Source: JBCBRD01 sp039819785
Lineage (GTDB): Bacteria; Pseudomonadota; Alphaproteobacteria; Rhizobiales; Hyphomicrobiaceae
Reading direction: 5' to 3'
Length of the DNA stretch: 64,000 bases
Assembly (NCBI GenBank): GCA_039819785.1
Contig: JBCBRH010000019.1
Span: forward strand, 1-64,000
Positions 1-6,988 of the stretch are shown piece after piece. The position numbers and the translations under genes are program-made. The notes beneath the pieces are model-generated. The model was not told where the DNA came from, ran no database searches, and saw only the letters and a program-made list of their open reading frames with translations. Within the stretch, counting starts at the first letter, position 1. Each line of letters starts with the position of its first letter.

Positions 1-220
1 CGGGATGCTGAGCTTTGAGGTACATCTGCGCCCATCCTTTAGCCGACGCGCGAAGTTGAACGTCACGGCCACGGTGCTTGAACGCGAGCAGGACCGTGTA
101 GCTTTCGAAGTCATCCATAAACCCGACGCTCTCACAGCCCATGCGTCGAAGCAGCGACGTGATTTCTTCACGTGCCTTCGCACCGCTACTGGCGTTCTCA
201 TATGGGACTGTGGCTGCCAT
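1..220 (-). CDS. Phage-type hypothetical protein, cut by left edge
   Basis: An open frame starts with ATG at 220 on the minus strand, reads MAATVPYENASSGAKAREEI, and continues uninterrupted for 73 codons to the window edge, so the C-terminus is missing. The visible part has mixed charged and hydrophobic residues with 'GFMDDFESYTVLLAFKHRG' followed by 'QLRASAKGWAQMYL'. From memory, proteins of this look occur in prophages and integrative elements of Hyphomicrobiales; the function is unknown. It is divergent from the ribbon-helix-helix-like gene that follows, so 221-417 holds two promoters. The overlapping plus-strand frame at 5-304 is its antisense shadow. Confidence 0.6.
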   Translation of the reverse strand, partial: MAATVPYENASSGAKAREEITSLLRRMGCESVGFMDDFESYTVLLAFKHRGRDVQLRASAKGWAQMYLKAQHP

Positions 221-365
221 CGGTCCGGGGAACCTTTCCAGTTAAAACACCTAAGCCCTGACCAACTTAGGGACGCCACCCTATGGCGATTTCTGAGAAC
301 TTGATCTCCGGGTCAGCGGCGGCCTTTCCTTCTCTGGTTTACCGGATATCAACACGGCTGCCTTT

Positions 366-411
366 ACGTGTCAAGACACAGCTTGACGTGTCCAGCAGTT
401 TGTGGAATCTT
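366..411 (+). promoter_or_regulatory. Candidate promoter and operator upstream of RHH-like gene
   Basis: A direct repeat ACGTGTCAAG (366-375) and ACGTGTCCAG (386-395) has a 20-bp period, about two helical turns. It overlaps a perfect inverted repeat GTCAAG-N6-CTTGAC (370-387). TTGACG at 383-388 and AATCTT at 406-411 are 17 bp apart and could be a sigma-70 -35/-10 pair. The repeat would overlap the -35 element, as expected for an autoregulator such as the adjacent RHH-like protein. The assignment is inferred from spacing only. Confidence 0.4.
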
Positions 412-417
412 CCAGAC

Positions 418-597
418 ATGGCTATTGCAACGGGGATGCCCCGTAAGGACAAACCGATCTCTCTGGCGCTGGACCCAAAGCTGCTCGACGAACTCGACCA
501 GTTTATCCACGATCAAGAGTTTCCGCCCACGAAGCGCCAAGTCTTCGAGGCGGCTTTGCGCGCATTCTTGGATGCCAAGAAAGGCAGCAAGAAATGA
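418..597 (+). CDS. Small ribbon-helix-helix-like protein
   Basis: A 59-residue protein with 'KPISLALDPKLLDELDQFI' followed by 'KRQVFEAALRAFLDAKK'. A short beta-strand-like stretch and then two helices is the layout of CopG/Arc-type ribbon-helix-helix DNA-binding proteins. ATG 418 sits about where transcription would start from the upstream promoter candidate, so it may be leaderless; ATG 436 (MPRKDK) is the alternative. The frame stays open upstream to 283, but that part lies over the putative promoter and looks non-coding. Its likely role is regulation of itself and the recombinase gene 69 bp downstream. Family assignment is by pattern only. Confidence 0.55.
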   Translation: MAIATGMPRKDKPISLALDPKLLDELDQFIHDQEFPPTKRQVFEAALRAFLDAKKGSKK

Positions 598-666
598 ACG
601 GATTGGTTGTGATCGCTGTTTTCCAAGGTGGCATGGAAACGTTGTTTCAGCCACCGGTGAAGAAAA

Positions 667-1293
667 TTGTCTCAGCAAACGCCGCGAACAGGAATTTTGA
701 TCGGGTACGCCCGTGTCTCAACCCGAGAACAGAACACCGAACAGCAGGTGGCTGCACTCAAAGCGCACGGTGTCGAAGACGACAATTTGTTCGTCGAGCA
801 GGTCTCCGGTGTTGCGAAGAAGCGCCCGCGATTGGACGAAGCGATGGCCAAAGCAGACGAGGGCGACGTGTTCGTCGTCTGGAAACTGGACCGCTTCGGG
901 CGCTCGATTATCGACCTGCTAAACCGGCTCAAAATTTTGACGGATCGCGGCGTCGGCTTCGTCTCGCTGACCGATGCCATAGACACCACAACGCCTGCAG
1001 GCCGGTTTATGATCCACATGCTGGCCAGTGTCGCGCAGTTCGAACGCGACTTGATATCAGAGCGCACACGCGCGGGGATGCAGCACAAGATCAAGACCGA
1101 GGGTTATGTGCCGGGACCGGTTGCGAAGCTGGATACACAGGGCGGGAAGCCTCGCAAGCGGGCTGATGAGCTTAGAGAGGGCGGCATGTCAGCACCAAAG
1201 ATCGCAGCGGCGATCAAAGAGGAATTCGGCATCACGGTGTCGTCAAAGACGATCTACAATCAGACGAAACCGCCCGGGAAGGGCGAAGCATAG
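667..1293 (+). CDS. Serine recombinase (resolvase/invertase family)
   Basis: A 208-residue small serine recombinase. The N-terminal catalytic domain has 'GYARVST' with nucleophile Ser18, the 'VSGVAKKRP' loop, 'LDRFGRS' arginine motif, and 'RFMIHMLASVAQFERDLISERTRAGM' leading into the long E helix. The C-terminus (about 160-205) is a helix-turn-helix of the Hin/resolvase type. Length is normal for the family. The start is TTG at 667 after GGTGAAG; no ATG is available in frame upstream, and TTG 697 is an alternative. It catalyses site-specific strand exchange, so it could be a resolvase, an invertase or the element's mobility enzyme. Its distance from the tRNA end makes the integrase role less likely. 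Confidence 0.9.
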   Translation: MSQQTPRTGILIGYARVSTREQNTEQQVAALKAHGVEDDNLFVEQVSGVAKKRPRLDEAMAKADEGDVFVVWKLDRFGRSIIDLLNRLKILTDRGVGFVSLTDAIDTTTPAGRFMIHMLASVAQFERDLISERTRAGMQHKIKTEGYVPGPVAKLDTQGGKPRKRADELREGGMSAPKIAAAIKEEFGITVSSKTIYNQTKPPGKGEA

Positions 1294-1303
1294 AGGGTGC
1301 GAA

Positions 1304-1588
1304 ATGGAAAACGTTGATGTCTTCGTGGTGCCTGATGACTGGCAGTTTTATCAGGCTGAGCTTGGCTTACGCGCAGGCCATATCACCGTGGCTGCAGAGC
1401 CGCACGTTTCGGGTAGCGCCGTGGTGACATTGGATGCCATGAGCATACAGCACAACGGCGAAACGCAGAATGCAACGCTTTTCATGTCAGCCGATGAAGC
1501 ACTTGAGATTTGGACTGCCCTAGGACACGCCATTGCCAATGCATCCGGCGAAGCACCGAAGCCAGTCAAATTGGTCAAAACAGCATAG
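1304..1588 (+). CDS. Hypothetical protein of the accessory element
   Basis: A 94-residue protein starting MENVDVFVVPDDWQFYQAEL. No family is recognised. It has no signal peptide, membrane segment or cysteine cluster; the middle alternates hydrophobic and polar residues and the end is 'ALEIWTALGHAIANASGEAPKP'. The start follows GAGGGTG, and the same 15-bp string AGCATAGAGGGTGCG that overlaps the preceding stop codon recurs before the next gene. It lies 10 bp after the recombinase gene, so the two are probably cotranscribed. Confidence 0.6.
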   Translation: MENVDVFVVPDDWQFYQAELGLRAGHITVAAEPHVSGSAVVTLDAMSIQHNGETQNATLFMSADEALEIWTALGHAIANASGEAPKPVKLVKTA

Positions 1589-1599
1589 AGGGTGCGGTG

Positions 1600-1788
1600 A
1601 TGGGGAAGGCTGTTCGAAAGGATGTCTGGCTTGAAATCGGGCAGGCTGACGGCTCTGCACGTGACGTAGCCAAGCGCTACGGGGTCGGCCTCACGACTGT
1701 CTACAATGCACGAAGCCACATAAAGTCGTCGCAAGAATACGAGAAGTGGCAGAAGCAAGAAGATGCGCGAAAGCGTTTCGAAAAATAG
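1600..1788 (+). CDS. Small helix-turn-helix protein
   Basis: A 62-residue protein beginning MGKAVRKDVWLEIGQ. The segment 'GSARDVAKRYGVGLTTVYNA' reads as a helix-turn-helix: a helix, a Gly turn and a recognition helix of the transposase/resolvase type. The tail 'EYEKWQKQEDARKRFEK' is highly charged. A similar segment ends the recombinase upstream. ATG 1600 follows GAGGGTGCGG; GTG 1597 is also possible. The frame is open further upstream to 1510, but that part overlaps the preceding gene. It is probably a DNA-binding accessory or regulatory protein of the element. Confidence 0.55.
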   Translation: MGKAVRKDVWLEIGQADGSARDVAKRYGVGLTTVYNARSHIKSSQEYEKWQKQEDARKRFEK

Positions 1789-1805
1789 CAAAACAGGTGC
1801 TTGAG

Positions 1806-2150
1806 ATGACCGACGACACACACGGAATTACTGACGATCGGGACGGCTCAAGCTACGGCCTGATAATTTCGTTCGCCGGTCTCCATAAGACTGATGCTGA
1901 GGAAATCGCGTTCGTGCACGGCGTTGAGTTCGGCGGCATTTACGGTCGAATGAACTCCGACAACGAAAATGAAATCGAAGAAACGGTTCATGCTGCAAAC
2001 CGCATTGCATTCGAGCGGGCAGCTGCGGCGATGGGCTGGGATGTGACTTTTGAAGCGACGACGCCGCCAACGGATGAGTGGCTGGAGATGAGCGCGAAAA
2101 AAGTGAGGCCTGCACGACGTAACCCGAACGGCCTGCGGGTCGTGACCTAA
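1806..2150 (+). CDS. Hypothetical acidic protein of the accessory element
   Basis: A 114-residue protein from ATG 1806 (MTDDTHGITDDRDGSSYGLI). The N-terminus is acidic, the middle contains 'EETVHAANRIAFERAAAAMGWDVTFEA', and the C-terminus 'KKVRPARRNPNGLRVV' is basic. No domain is recognised. It begins 17 bp after the preceding stop and reads in the same direction as the recombinase operon. The frame extends upstream to 1746 only by overlapping that gene, so the later start is preferred. Confidence 0.55.
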   Translation: MTDDTHGITDDRDGSSYGLIISFAGLHKTDAEEIAFVHGVEFGGIYGRMNSDNENEIEETVHAANRIAFERAAAAMGWDVTFEATTPPTDEWLEMSAKKVRPARRNPNGLRVVT

Positions 2151-2166
2151 ACGAGAGGGTGACCGC

Positions 2167-2412
2167 GTGCGCAATAAATATCCCGGCATTTGCTATCGCT
2201 GTGGTCAGCGAGTTGAAACCGGCGAAGGACATTTTGAGCGATTTCGGGGCGGCTGGCGGACGCAGCACGCGACCTGTGCAATTCAGCACCGAGGCACGCC
2301 AGACCTCGAACGTCTCGAAGATCAAATAACGAAGTTAGAACGCGACGCGGCCTTGACAGGACGGCGCGGTCAAGCTGCCCGCCGTAGGCTTCGCGATTTG
2401 AAGTTGGCCTAG
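2167..2412 (+). CDS. Small zinc-ribbon phage-type protein
   Basis: An 81-residue protein with GTG start at 2167, preceded by GAGAGGGTG. The N-terminal half 'CYRCGQRVETGEGHFERF' followed by 'RTQHATC' supplies Cys-x2-Cys and His-x2-Cys, a probable zinc-binding knuckle. The second half is a charged helix (about 45-80) with a heptad-like pattern that could be a coiled coil. From memory, proteins of this kind occur in alphaproteobacterial phages, with unknown function. Its stop codon lies inside a 12-bp repeat that recurs inverted at the end of the convergent gene. Confidence 0.6.
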   Translation: MRNKYPGICYRCGQRVETGEGHFERFRGGWRTQHATCAIQHRGTPDLERLEDQITKLERDAALTGRRGQAARRRLRDLKLA

Positions 2413-2500
2413 AAAGTACGGTGGCCATTGAAGTGGATAGGCCGCAGTCATCGCGATAGTTTCCCTTCGTACGATTAGCGTTGGTCGTCGTACTTTCTAG
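2409..2500. repeat. 12-bp inverted repeat spanning two convergent stop codons
   Basis: CTAGAAAGTACG at 2409-2420 and its exact reverse complement at 2489-2500 flank 68 bp. Both convergent genes end inside the repeat, each with the TAG it contains. As RNA this could be a long-range stem acting as a bidirectional terminator, although there is no adjoining T-run. Confidence 0.75.
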
Positions 2501-2784
2501 CTCAACTCAAATCCCGCATCCGCCAAAGCCTTGATGCAGTCAGTTGCTGGCGTTCGCTCGTGCGCACCGGCAATCATCGCCACAACGGTCCAGTGCCACC
2601 CCATCTCGCGCAACATTCGATCGGCGTACGCTTGCCCCATGGCGCTGTGCAGTGCTTGTCGCGTGGTTATCCGCTTTTCCACGACGCGCGACTGATGGCA
2701 GCTCGCGCACTTGCACGTGGCAAACCCCGGCTGACGCCCGTACTCGTTTAAAATGGCGTGCAGCTCCGTGCTATGTTCAGCCAT
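2497..2784 (-). CDS. Hypothetical protein with Cys-x-Cys-x2-Cys motif
   Basis: A 95-residue protein starting MAEHSTELHAILNEYGRQPG. 'TCKCASCHQSR' near residue 25 is a compact cysteine cluster that could bind metal. The remainder, with 'AYADRMLREMGWHWTVVAMIAG', looks helical. It has no signal peptide. The start at 2784 follows AAAGGTG at good spacing; GTG 2793 is an upstream alternative. It is the last of three leftward genes read away from the tRNA end of the element. Function unknown. Confidence 0.55.
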   Translation of the reverse strand: MAEHSTELHAILNEYGRQPGFATCKCASCHQSRVVEKRITTRQALHSAMGQAYADRMLREMGWHWTVVAMIAGAHERTPATDCIKALADAGFELS

Positions 2785-2815
2785 CGTCGTCACCTTTCTG
2801 AATTACGGGGAAGCG

Positions 2816-3394
2816 CTAGGCGGCATGCCTGTTGAAGCTCAGATCTGCATAGGGGAGATGCCAGAATTCGTGTTTCCACTCTGCTGCATGCTCCAAATCC
2901 ATGCCGCCGTAGGCGAGCAACTCATGAATCGTCATGCATTCAGTGCATACAGCAACGAATCCACCTTCACGCGCTGGGAGTGGATGCCAATCTTCTGCAC
3001 ATCGATCACTGGCATCGAACGCACCTTTATAGACACCCGCTTCCTCGCACCTTTGACACGGCATATGCCACCCCGCCCGGCGGTAAGCCGTCAACGGTAT
3101 CCCTGTCTCCTGAAACCCGTCAAAAATCGGTGTGCGCTCCAAATCCAGGTGGCCGCACTCGTCGCAGCAATCGCCGCCGCTGAATCTTTGGCAGTCGTCG
3201 AAGCAATCTCCAAAAGCCCAGTTGAGGGCCGACCTCGCATCTGGCGCCCAAACAACTTGGTTGCCCTGACATTCGTTTCCGACGGAGTAGGCAAAGCCTG
3301 CCAGGCGTGGCTTTGCCAGCAATGGAAATGGCAGAGCGAGGGCGCCTGCCGTTGCGGCTGTGCCCGCCATGAAAAGTCGTCTCGTTACCTTCAT
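2816..3394 (-). CDS. Tat-exported cysteine-rich protein, unknown function
   Basis: A 192-residue protein with a clear twin-arginine signal: 'VTRRLFMAG' then a hydrophobic run (about 10-27) ending 'PLLAKP'. The mature part carries eleven cysteines, among them 'CFDDC', 'CCDEC', 'CQRC' and 'CTEC', plus several histidines near the end ('EHAAEWKHEFWH'). This pattern suggests metal binding or disulfide bonds, with folding before Tat export. No known family is recognised. The start follows GAAGGTTAAACC. It lies between two other leftward element genes. Cargo with this property on a mobile element may be a secreted metal-binding or host-interaction protein, but that is inference. Confidence 0.7.
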   Translation of the reverse strand: MKVTRRLFMAGTAATAGALALPFPLLAKPRLAGFAYSVGNECQGNQVVWAPDARSALNWAFGDCFDDCQRFSGGDCCDECGHLDLERTPIFDGFQETGIPLTAYRRAGWHMPCQRCEEAGVYKGAFDASDRCAEDWHPLPAREGGFVAVCTECMTIHELLAYGGMDLEHAAEWKHEFWHLPYADLSFNRHAA

Positions 3395-3436
3395 GGTTTA
3401 ACCTTCTCTTTGCGTGTGTTGTGCTGGTTGGTCTTT

Positions 3437-3655
3437 TTACTTCAGTTTTTCGGCCTCTTTGGGGTTCCACTCGATTTCAAGCTTGACCAATGGACCGCCA
3501 TTCGTGAACGCGGCACACTGCCAAGCCTCCGCCTCTTCTGACGATGGAAGCGTTGTGACCACGGCGCAGGTTTTTCGGTCGTCATTCGCGTACCAGCGCC
3601 GCACAACCACTCCCTCGCCAGCTAAGTGGTTCAGTTGTTCATCCGTGATGGCCAT
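3437..3655 (-). CDS. Hypothetical small protein at the element end
   Basis: A 72-residue protein, MAITDEQLNHLAGEGVVVRR onward, with 'CAVVTTLPSSEEAEAWQCAAF' and a charged C-terminus. No domain is recognised. The ATG at 3655 is preceded by AAAGGTGAG, the same Shine-Dalgarno type as the other leftward genes here. It is the first gene inside the element next to the tRNA, with about 220 bp between them. A directionality factor often sits at this place, but it shows no recognisable helix-turn-helix. Confidence 0.55.
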   Translation of the reverse strand: MAITDEQLNHLAGEGVVVRRWYANDDRKTCAVVTTLPSSEEAEAWQCAAFTNGGPLVKLEIEWNPKEAEKLK

Positions 3656-3874
3656 GTCTCACCTTTCGTTTTGTGTGAGTTGTGATGGTGGCACCGGCAG
3701 GGTTCGAAGGTGCTTGGGATGACAAGAAACCACCGATTTTTTAGCACGCCGTCTGCGTCGTGTAAGATTTTCAAGGAAGCCTAATATCTTTCGTTTCATG
3801 GGCGATATCATGGGCGGTGACCAGAAAACAATTCCCCAGAAAATGTTTAACCCATTGAAACATATTGTTAATTT

Positions 3875-3952
3875 TGGTCGGAGCGAGAGGATTTGAACCT
3901 CCGACCCCTTGTCCCCCAGACAAGTGCGCTAACCAGGCTGCGCCACGCTCCG
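3875..3952 (-). tRNA. tRNA-Pro (anticodon GGG)
   Basis: Read on the minus strand, the acceptor arms CGGAGCG (3946-3952) and CGCTCCG (3879-3885) pair exactly. The discriminator A is followed by a genome-encoded CCA (3875-3877). The anticodon arm is CTTGT-CTGGGGG-ACAAG, with loop bases giving GGG, and the T-arm has the GGTTCAAATCC pattern. The 3' end faces the accessory genes at lower coordinates, consistent with use as an integration site. Confidence 0.95.
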
Positions 3953-4146
3953 ACAAGCGTGGATTAGTGCCCAATCCGGCCCGCGGGGTCAACAGTTGAG
4001 TGTGGAGACCAAATCGCTCGGCCCACCATTGTCACCCGGGAAAACGTCGTGTGTGGCAGTGTGGCCTGCTACCGGGCCGAAAGCCGGTCGGCTTACCTTC
4101 CCGGTGCGCCATGCGCGGCGCGCTTGGACGACAGGACTGCGGGCGC

Positions 4147-4809
4147 TTACGCACGGGCGGCTTTGGCCGGCTGCTTTTTGCGCGGCGTTGCCGCGCGGGC
4201 GCCACCACCTGTCCCGGGCCGCTTACCGGCCTTCGACTTGACAGCAGGATGGTGGACCTCGATCAGGTCGGCCCGGCAGGCCTCCAGTTCCTTGAGTGCC
4301 TGATGCAGCGCTTCGACGGCGCGCTCGGACAGGCGCATGTGGGCTTCTGAGACTGCGGCTGATGCTTGCTGATTGTCCGTTAGAGGGGACGACGTTCTTG
4401 AACTCTTTGATGCGGCGGCGTGTGCCGTCTTGCCAGCCTTGGTTTTCTGGGTGCCACGGGACCGTTTGCTGGTCTTAGCCTGAGCCGTGGCTTCAGCTGC
4501 TGGTTCCGTTTCCGTAGTAATCGGCGTCGACACCTTTGCGTCGGGCGGCGCGGACTTGACCGTGTCGACACCTTGTTCGCGCAAGATCTTCTGGACGCCC
4601 TTGATCGTGTAGCCTTCGGCATGCAGGAGATGGCGTATCCCACGCAGCAGCTCCAGGTCCTCAGGCCGGTAATAGCGACGTCCGCCGCCACGCTTCATTG
4701 GCTTGATCTGTGGGAACTTGATCTCCCAAAACCGGAGCACATGCTTAGGGACGCCCAACAGTTCGGCGACTTCGCTGATCGTGCGGAACGCTGTGGCAGA
4801 TTTGCTCAT
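4147..4809 (-). CDS. MerR-family transcriptional regulator
   Basis: A 220-residue protein. Residues 10-75 are a MerR winged helix-turn-helix ('FRTISEVAELLGVPKHVLRFWE', then 'RRYYRPEDLELLRGIRHLLHAEGYTIKGVQKIL'). A Ser/Thr/Lys/Ala-rich linker (about 85-150) leads to a predicted helix 'AHMRLSERAVEALHQALKELEACRADLIE' and a basic tail. This type regularly follows ihfA in alphaproteobacteria and lacks the metal-binding cysteines of classical MerR sensors. It lies 493 bp downstream of ihfA, so it probably has its own promoter. Its target genes are not known. Confidence 0.85.
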   Translation of the reverse strand: MSKSATAFRTISEVAELLGVPKHVLRFWEIKFPQIKPMKRGGGRRYYRPEDLELLRGIRHLLHAEGYTIKGVQKILREQGVDTVKSAPPDAKVSTPITTETEPAAEATAQAKTSKRSRGTQKTKAGKTAHAAASKSSRTSSPLTDNQQASAAVSEAHMRLSERAVEALHQALKELEACRADLIEVHHPAVKSKAGKRPGTGGGARAATPRKKQPAKAARA

Positions 4810-5302
4810 CGGTTGTCCTTATCACTTGTCTACTCAGACCTCAGCGGACCGAGCCATGGAATGCGGGATCACCTGCTGTCACGTGCGTCTTGGTTTAGTG
4901 CCGTGCTCTGTGCCGTTTTCCGACGTTTGGCCCCGGCTCACGACAAGACTGCACATGATGTGACCTTAGACGGCTGCACTCATTGCGACGACGTGGTGTG
5001 TGATCTCAAAACATAAGTCTTTTCTTACAGACGCTTAGCAACAAACAATGGCGCTACAGCAGCGTACTTGCACCAGAAACCTAAACCCGATGCAGGCCGT
5101 GTCACGCTACAGGATGGCGGTGGTTGCAAACCAGCCACGCGCGCCGAAATTGAGTTACAAGAATTGGTTGAACATGACCTGAACAGGATGCAGGCCGCGT
5201 CAGATCAGTTCGCAACGCAGCCGAATTGATTTTCCCCATGCAGGCGCAGATGACACCGCATGGGCAATCTATTTTTTGTGTGAAATGTTTTGAAGTTGTG
5301 GA
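4810..5302. other. Gene-free stretch with a 26-bp imperfect direct repeat
   Basis: No credible gene is seen between ihfA and the MerR gene. Two imperfect copies (22 of 26 identical) of ACCTRAAC-N2-GATGCAGG followed by CCGYGTCA lie at 5079-5104 and 5177-5202, 98 bp apart. They may be operator sites or a structured leader for the MerR gene. Confidence 0.5.
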
Positions 5303-5623
5303 TTACTTCTTGCCGCGCAACTCGAGCATGCCGTCGTTGATCCGATCCTTCATGATGCTCGAAGGGCGGAAAACGAGAACGCGTCGTGGCGTGATCGGTA
5401 CTTCTTCGCCAGTCTTGGGGTTGCGCCCGACGCGCTCCCCTTTGGACCGGATCCCAAAGGACCCAAAGGAGGACAGCTTGACCTGTTCACCTGTAGACAG
5501 GCAATCCGAGATTTCTGCCAGCACCAGCTCAACCAGCTCCTGGCTCTCGTTGCGCGGTAACCCCACGTTCCGCACGACTGCCTCGGCCAAATCGGCCCTC
5601 GTCAATGTTTTGTTGCCCATCAT
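5303..5623 (-). CDS. ihfA: Integration host factor subunit alpha
   Basis: A 106-residue HU/IHF-type DNA-bending protein. It starts MMGNKTLTRADLAEAVVRNV; 'NPKTGEEVPI' is the beta-arm with the intercalating Pro, and 'LVFRPSSIMKDRIND' is the C-terminal helix region. Length matches IHF-alpha. ATG 5623 follows GGGAGG at 5-nt spacing; an in-frame upstream extension to 5728 is unlikely. It heterodimerises with IHF-beta and bends DNA in transcription, replication and recombination. It sits 156 bp after fabH in the same direction. Confidence 0.93.
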   Translation of the reverse strand: MMGNKTLTRADLAEAVVRNVGLPRNESQELVELVLAEISDCLSTGEQVKLSSFGSFGIRSKGERVGRNPKTGEEVPITPRRVLVFRPSSIMKDRINDGMLELRGKK

Positions 5624-5779
5624 TGCCGCCTCCCCAGCGCGTCGAAGTTGACGGACCCTAGTTGGCTTGGACAGACAGGTCAATGACAGAAAGCCACAAC
5701 CTGCTGAAATCCCGACAACAATTGACAATTTGGACTGCGTTTTCTGCCTGTTCTTCAGGCATCTGTGGTTTTTTTCCGA

Positions 5780-6757
5780 TTACCACCGCAGCAGCACGGC
5801 ACCCCAGGTGAACCCGCCGCCCATGGCCTCAAGCAACACGAGGTCTCCTTCGTTGATCTTGTGTTGTTCAAACGCATGGTTCAGCGCCAAAGGAATGGAG
5901 GCTGCGGATGTGTTGCCGTGGTGCTCGAGCGTCATGACGACTTTTTCAGGTGGGACTTTCAGTTTCCTGGCGACGCCGTCGAGGATGCGTTTGTTGGCCT
6001 GATGCGGAACAAACAGGTCGATCTCAGCTGATGTGTAACCGGCCTCAACCAACGTCTCTTCAATGACGGAGGAGATTTTTTGAACGGCATGGCGGAAGAC
6101 TTCGCGCCCGTTCATGCGCAGGTGGCCGACCGTCTTTGTCGAACTTGGGCCGCCGTCCACGTAGAGCAGATCTTCATATCGTCCGTCCGACCGCAGCCGT
6201 GTTGCAATGATGCCTCGGTCGTCCTTACCACCGGGATGCGGCATGGCTTCCAGCACAACAGCCCCCGCACCGTCTCCGAACAGCACGCAGGTGGACCGGT
6301 CCGTCCAATCCAGAATGCGCGAAAAGGTTTCTGCACCGATGACAACGGCGCGCTTGGCCTGCCCGCTGATGAGGAAATTGTTGGCGATCGTCATCGCATA
6401 GACAAAGCCGGAGCAAACGGCCTGAATGTCAAAGGCACAGCCGTTTTGTGCGCCGAGCTCGCGCTGGATGTGGACTGCGGTTGCAGGAAATGTCCGGTCT
6501 GGCGTGGCGGTCGCGCAGATAATGAGGTCTACGTCACCTGGGTCGATGCCGGCGCGGACCAATGCCTTTTTTGCAGCCGCCGTGCCCAGGCTTGCCGTGG
6601 TGTCATTGTCATCGGCAATGTGACGGGAGCGGATGCCGGAGCGCTCGACAATCCAGTCATCGCTCGTGTCGACGATCTTGGCGAGGTCTTCGTTGGTCAT
6701 CACATTCTGGGGGACGTGAGCACCGACGCCTCTGACAATCGACCTGACTACGGCCAC
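5780..6757 (-). CDS. fabH: Beta-ketoacyl-ACP synthase III
   Basis: A 325-residue KAS III. It condenses acetyl-CoA with malonyl-ACP to start type II fatty-acid synthesis. The Cys-His-Asn triad is visible: Cys115 in 'QAVCSGF', His252 in 'VPHQANKR' and Asn282 in 'HHGNTSAAS'. 'GDGAGAVVLE' is the conserved Gly-rich segment. Length is typical. The start is GTG at 6757, after GAAGGA. It follows plsX by 231 bp, the usual pairing that links chain initiation with phospholipid synthesis. Confidence 0.97.
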   Translation of the reverse strand: MAVVRSIVRGVGAHVPQNVMTNEDLAKIVDTSDDWIVERSGIRSRHIADDNDTTASLGTAAAKKALVRAGIDPGDVDLIICATATPDRTFPATAVHIQRELGAQNGCAFDIQAVCSGFVYAMTIANNFLISGQAKRAVVIGAETFSRILDWTDRSTCVLFGDGAGAVVLEAMPHPGGKDDRGIIATRLRSDGRYEDLLYVDGGPSSTKTVGHLRMNGREVFRHAVQKISSVIEETLVEAGYTSAEIDLFVPHQANKRILDGVARKLKVPPEKVVMTLEHHGNTSAASIPLALNHAFEQHKINEGDLVLLEAMGGGFTWGAVLLRW

Positions 6758-6988
6758 TTCGCAATTCCTTCGTTTTTTAAGAGCAGGTTCATTTCACACG
6801 AGTTGTGGTGACGCGCTCTAAACCTTTTGTTTTGTGTCGCTTTCTGGTGTGTTGGGCACTCGCTCCTATCTGGTCTGCGTGTTACCCGAGCTACGAACGG
6901 CAACGCATACGATAAAAACAACTGCCTGACACTTGACCATTGTGCTGGTGATCATTGCGCCGGCGGCGGTCTGCGGATGAACTGGGCT

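Larger units (their letters stand above)
1..3875. mobile_element. End of a tRNA-Pro-associated integrative element
   Basis: About ten short phage-type or unknown genes, including a serine recombinase, a ribbon-helix-helix-like protein and a zinc-ribbon protein, fill this stretch. They end at the 3' end of a tRNA-Pro gene whose 3' terminus points into the region. Right of the tRNA every gene is a conserved housekeeping gene. Tyrosine integrases commonly use tRNA 3' ends, so the tRNA is inferred to be the attachment site. The far boundary, a duplicated tRNA 3' end and the integrase would lie left of the window. Whether the element is intact cannot be judged. Confidence 0.55.

Noticed and set aside
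667..1293. The serine recombinase as the element's integrase at the tRNA
   Set aside because: It is 2.6 kb from the tRNA end with six genes between, and tRNA 3' ends are mostly used by tyrosine integrases; kept as recombinase only.
3771..3992. 73-codon frame on the minus strand
   Set aside because: It reads straight through the tRNA-Pro gene.
4420..5016. 198-codon rightward frame
   Set aside because: Most of it is antisense to the MerR gene and it has no recognisable domain.
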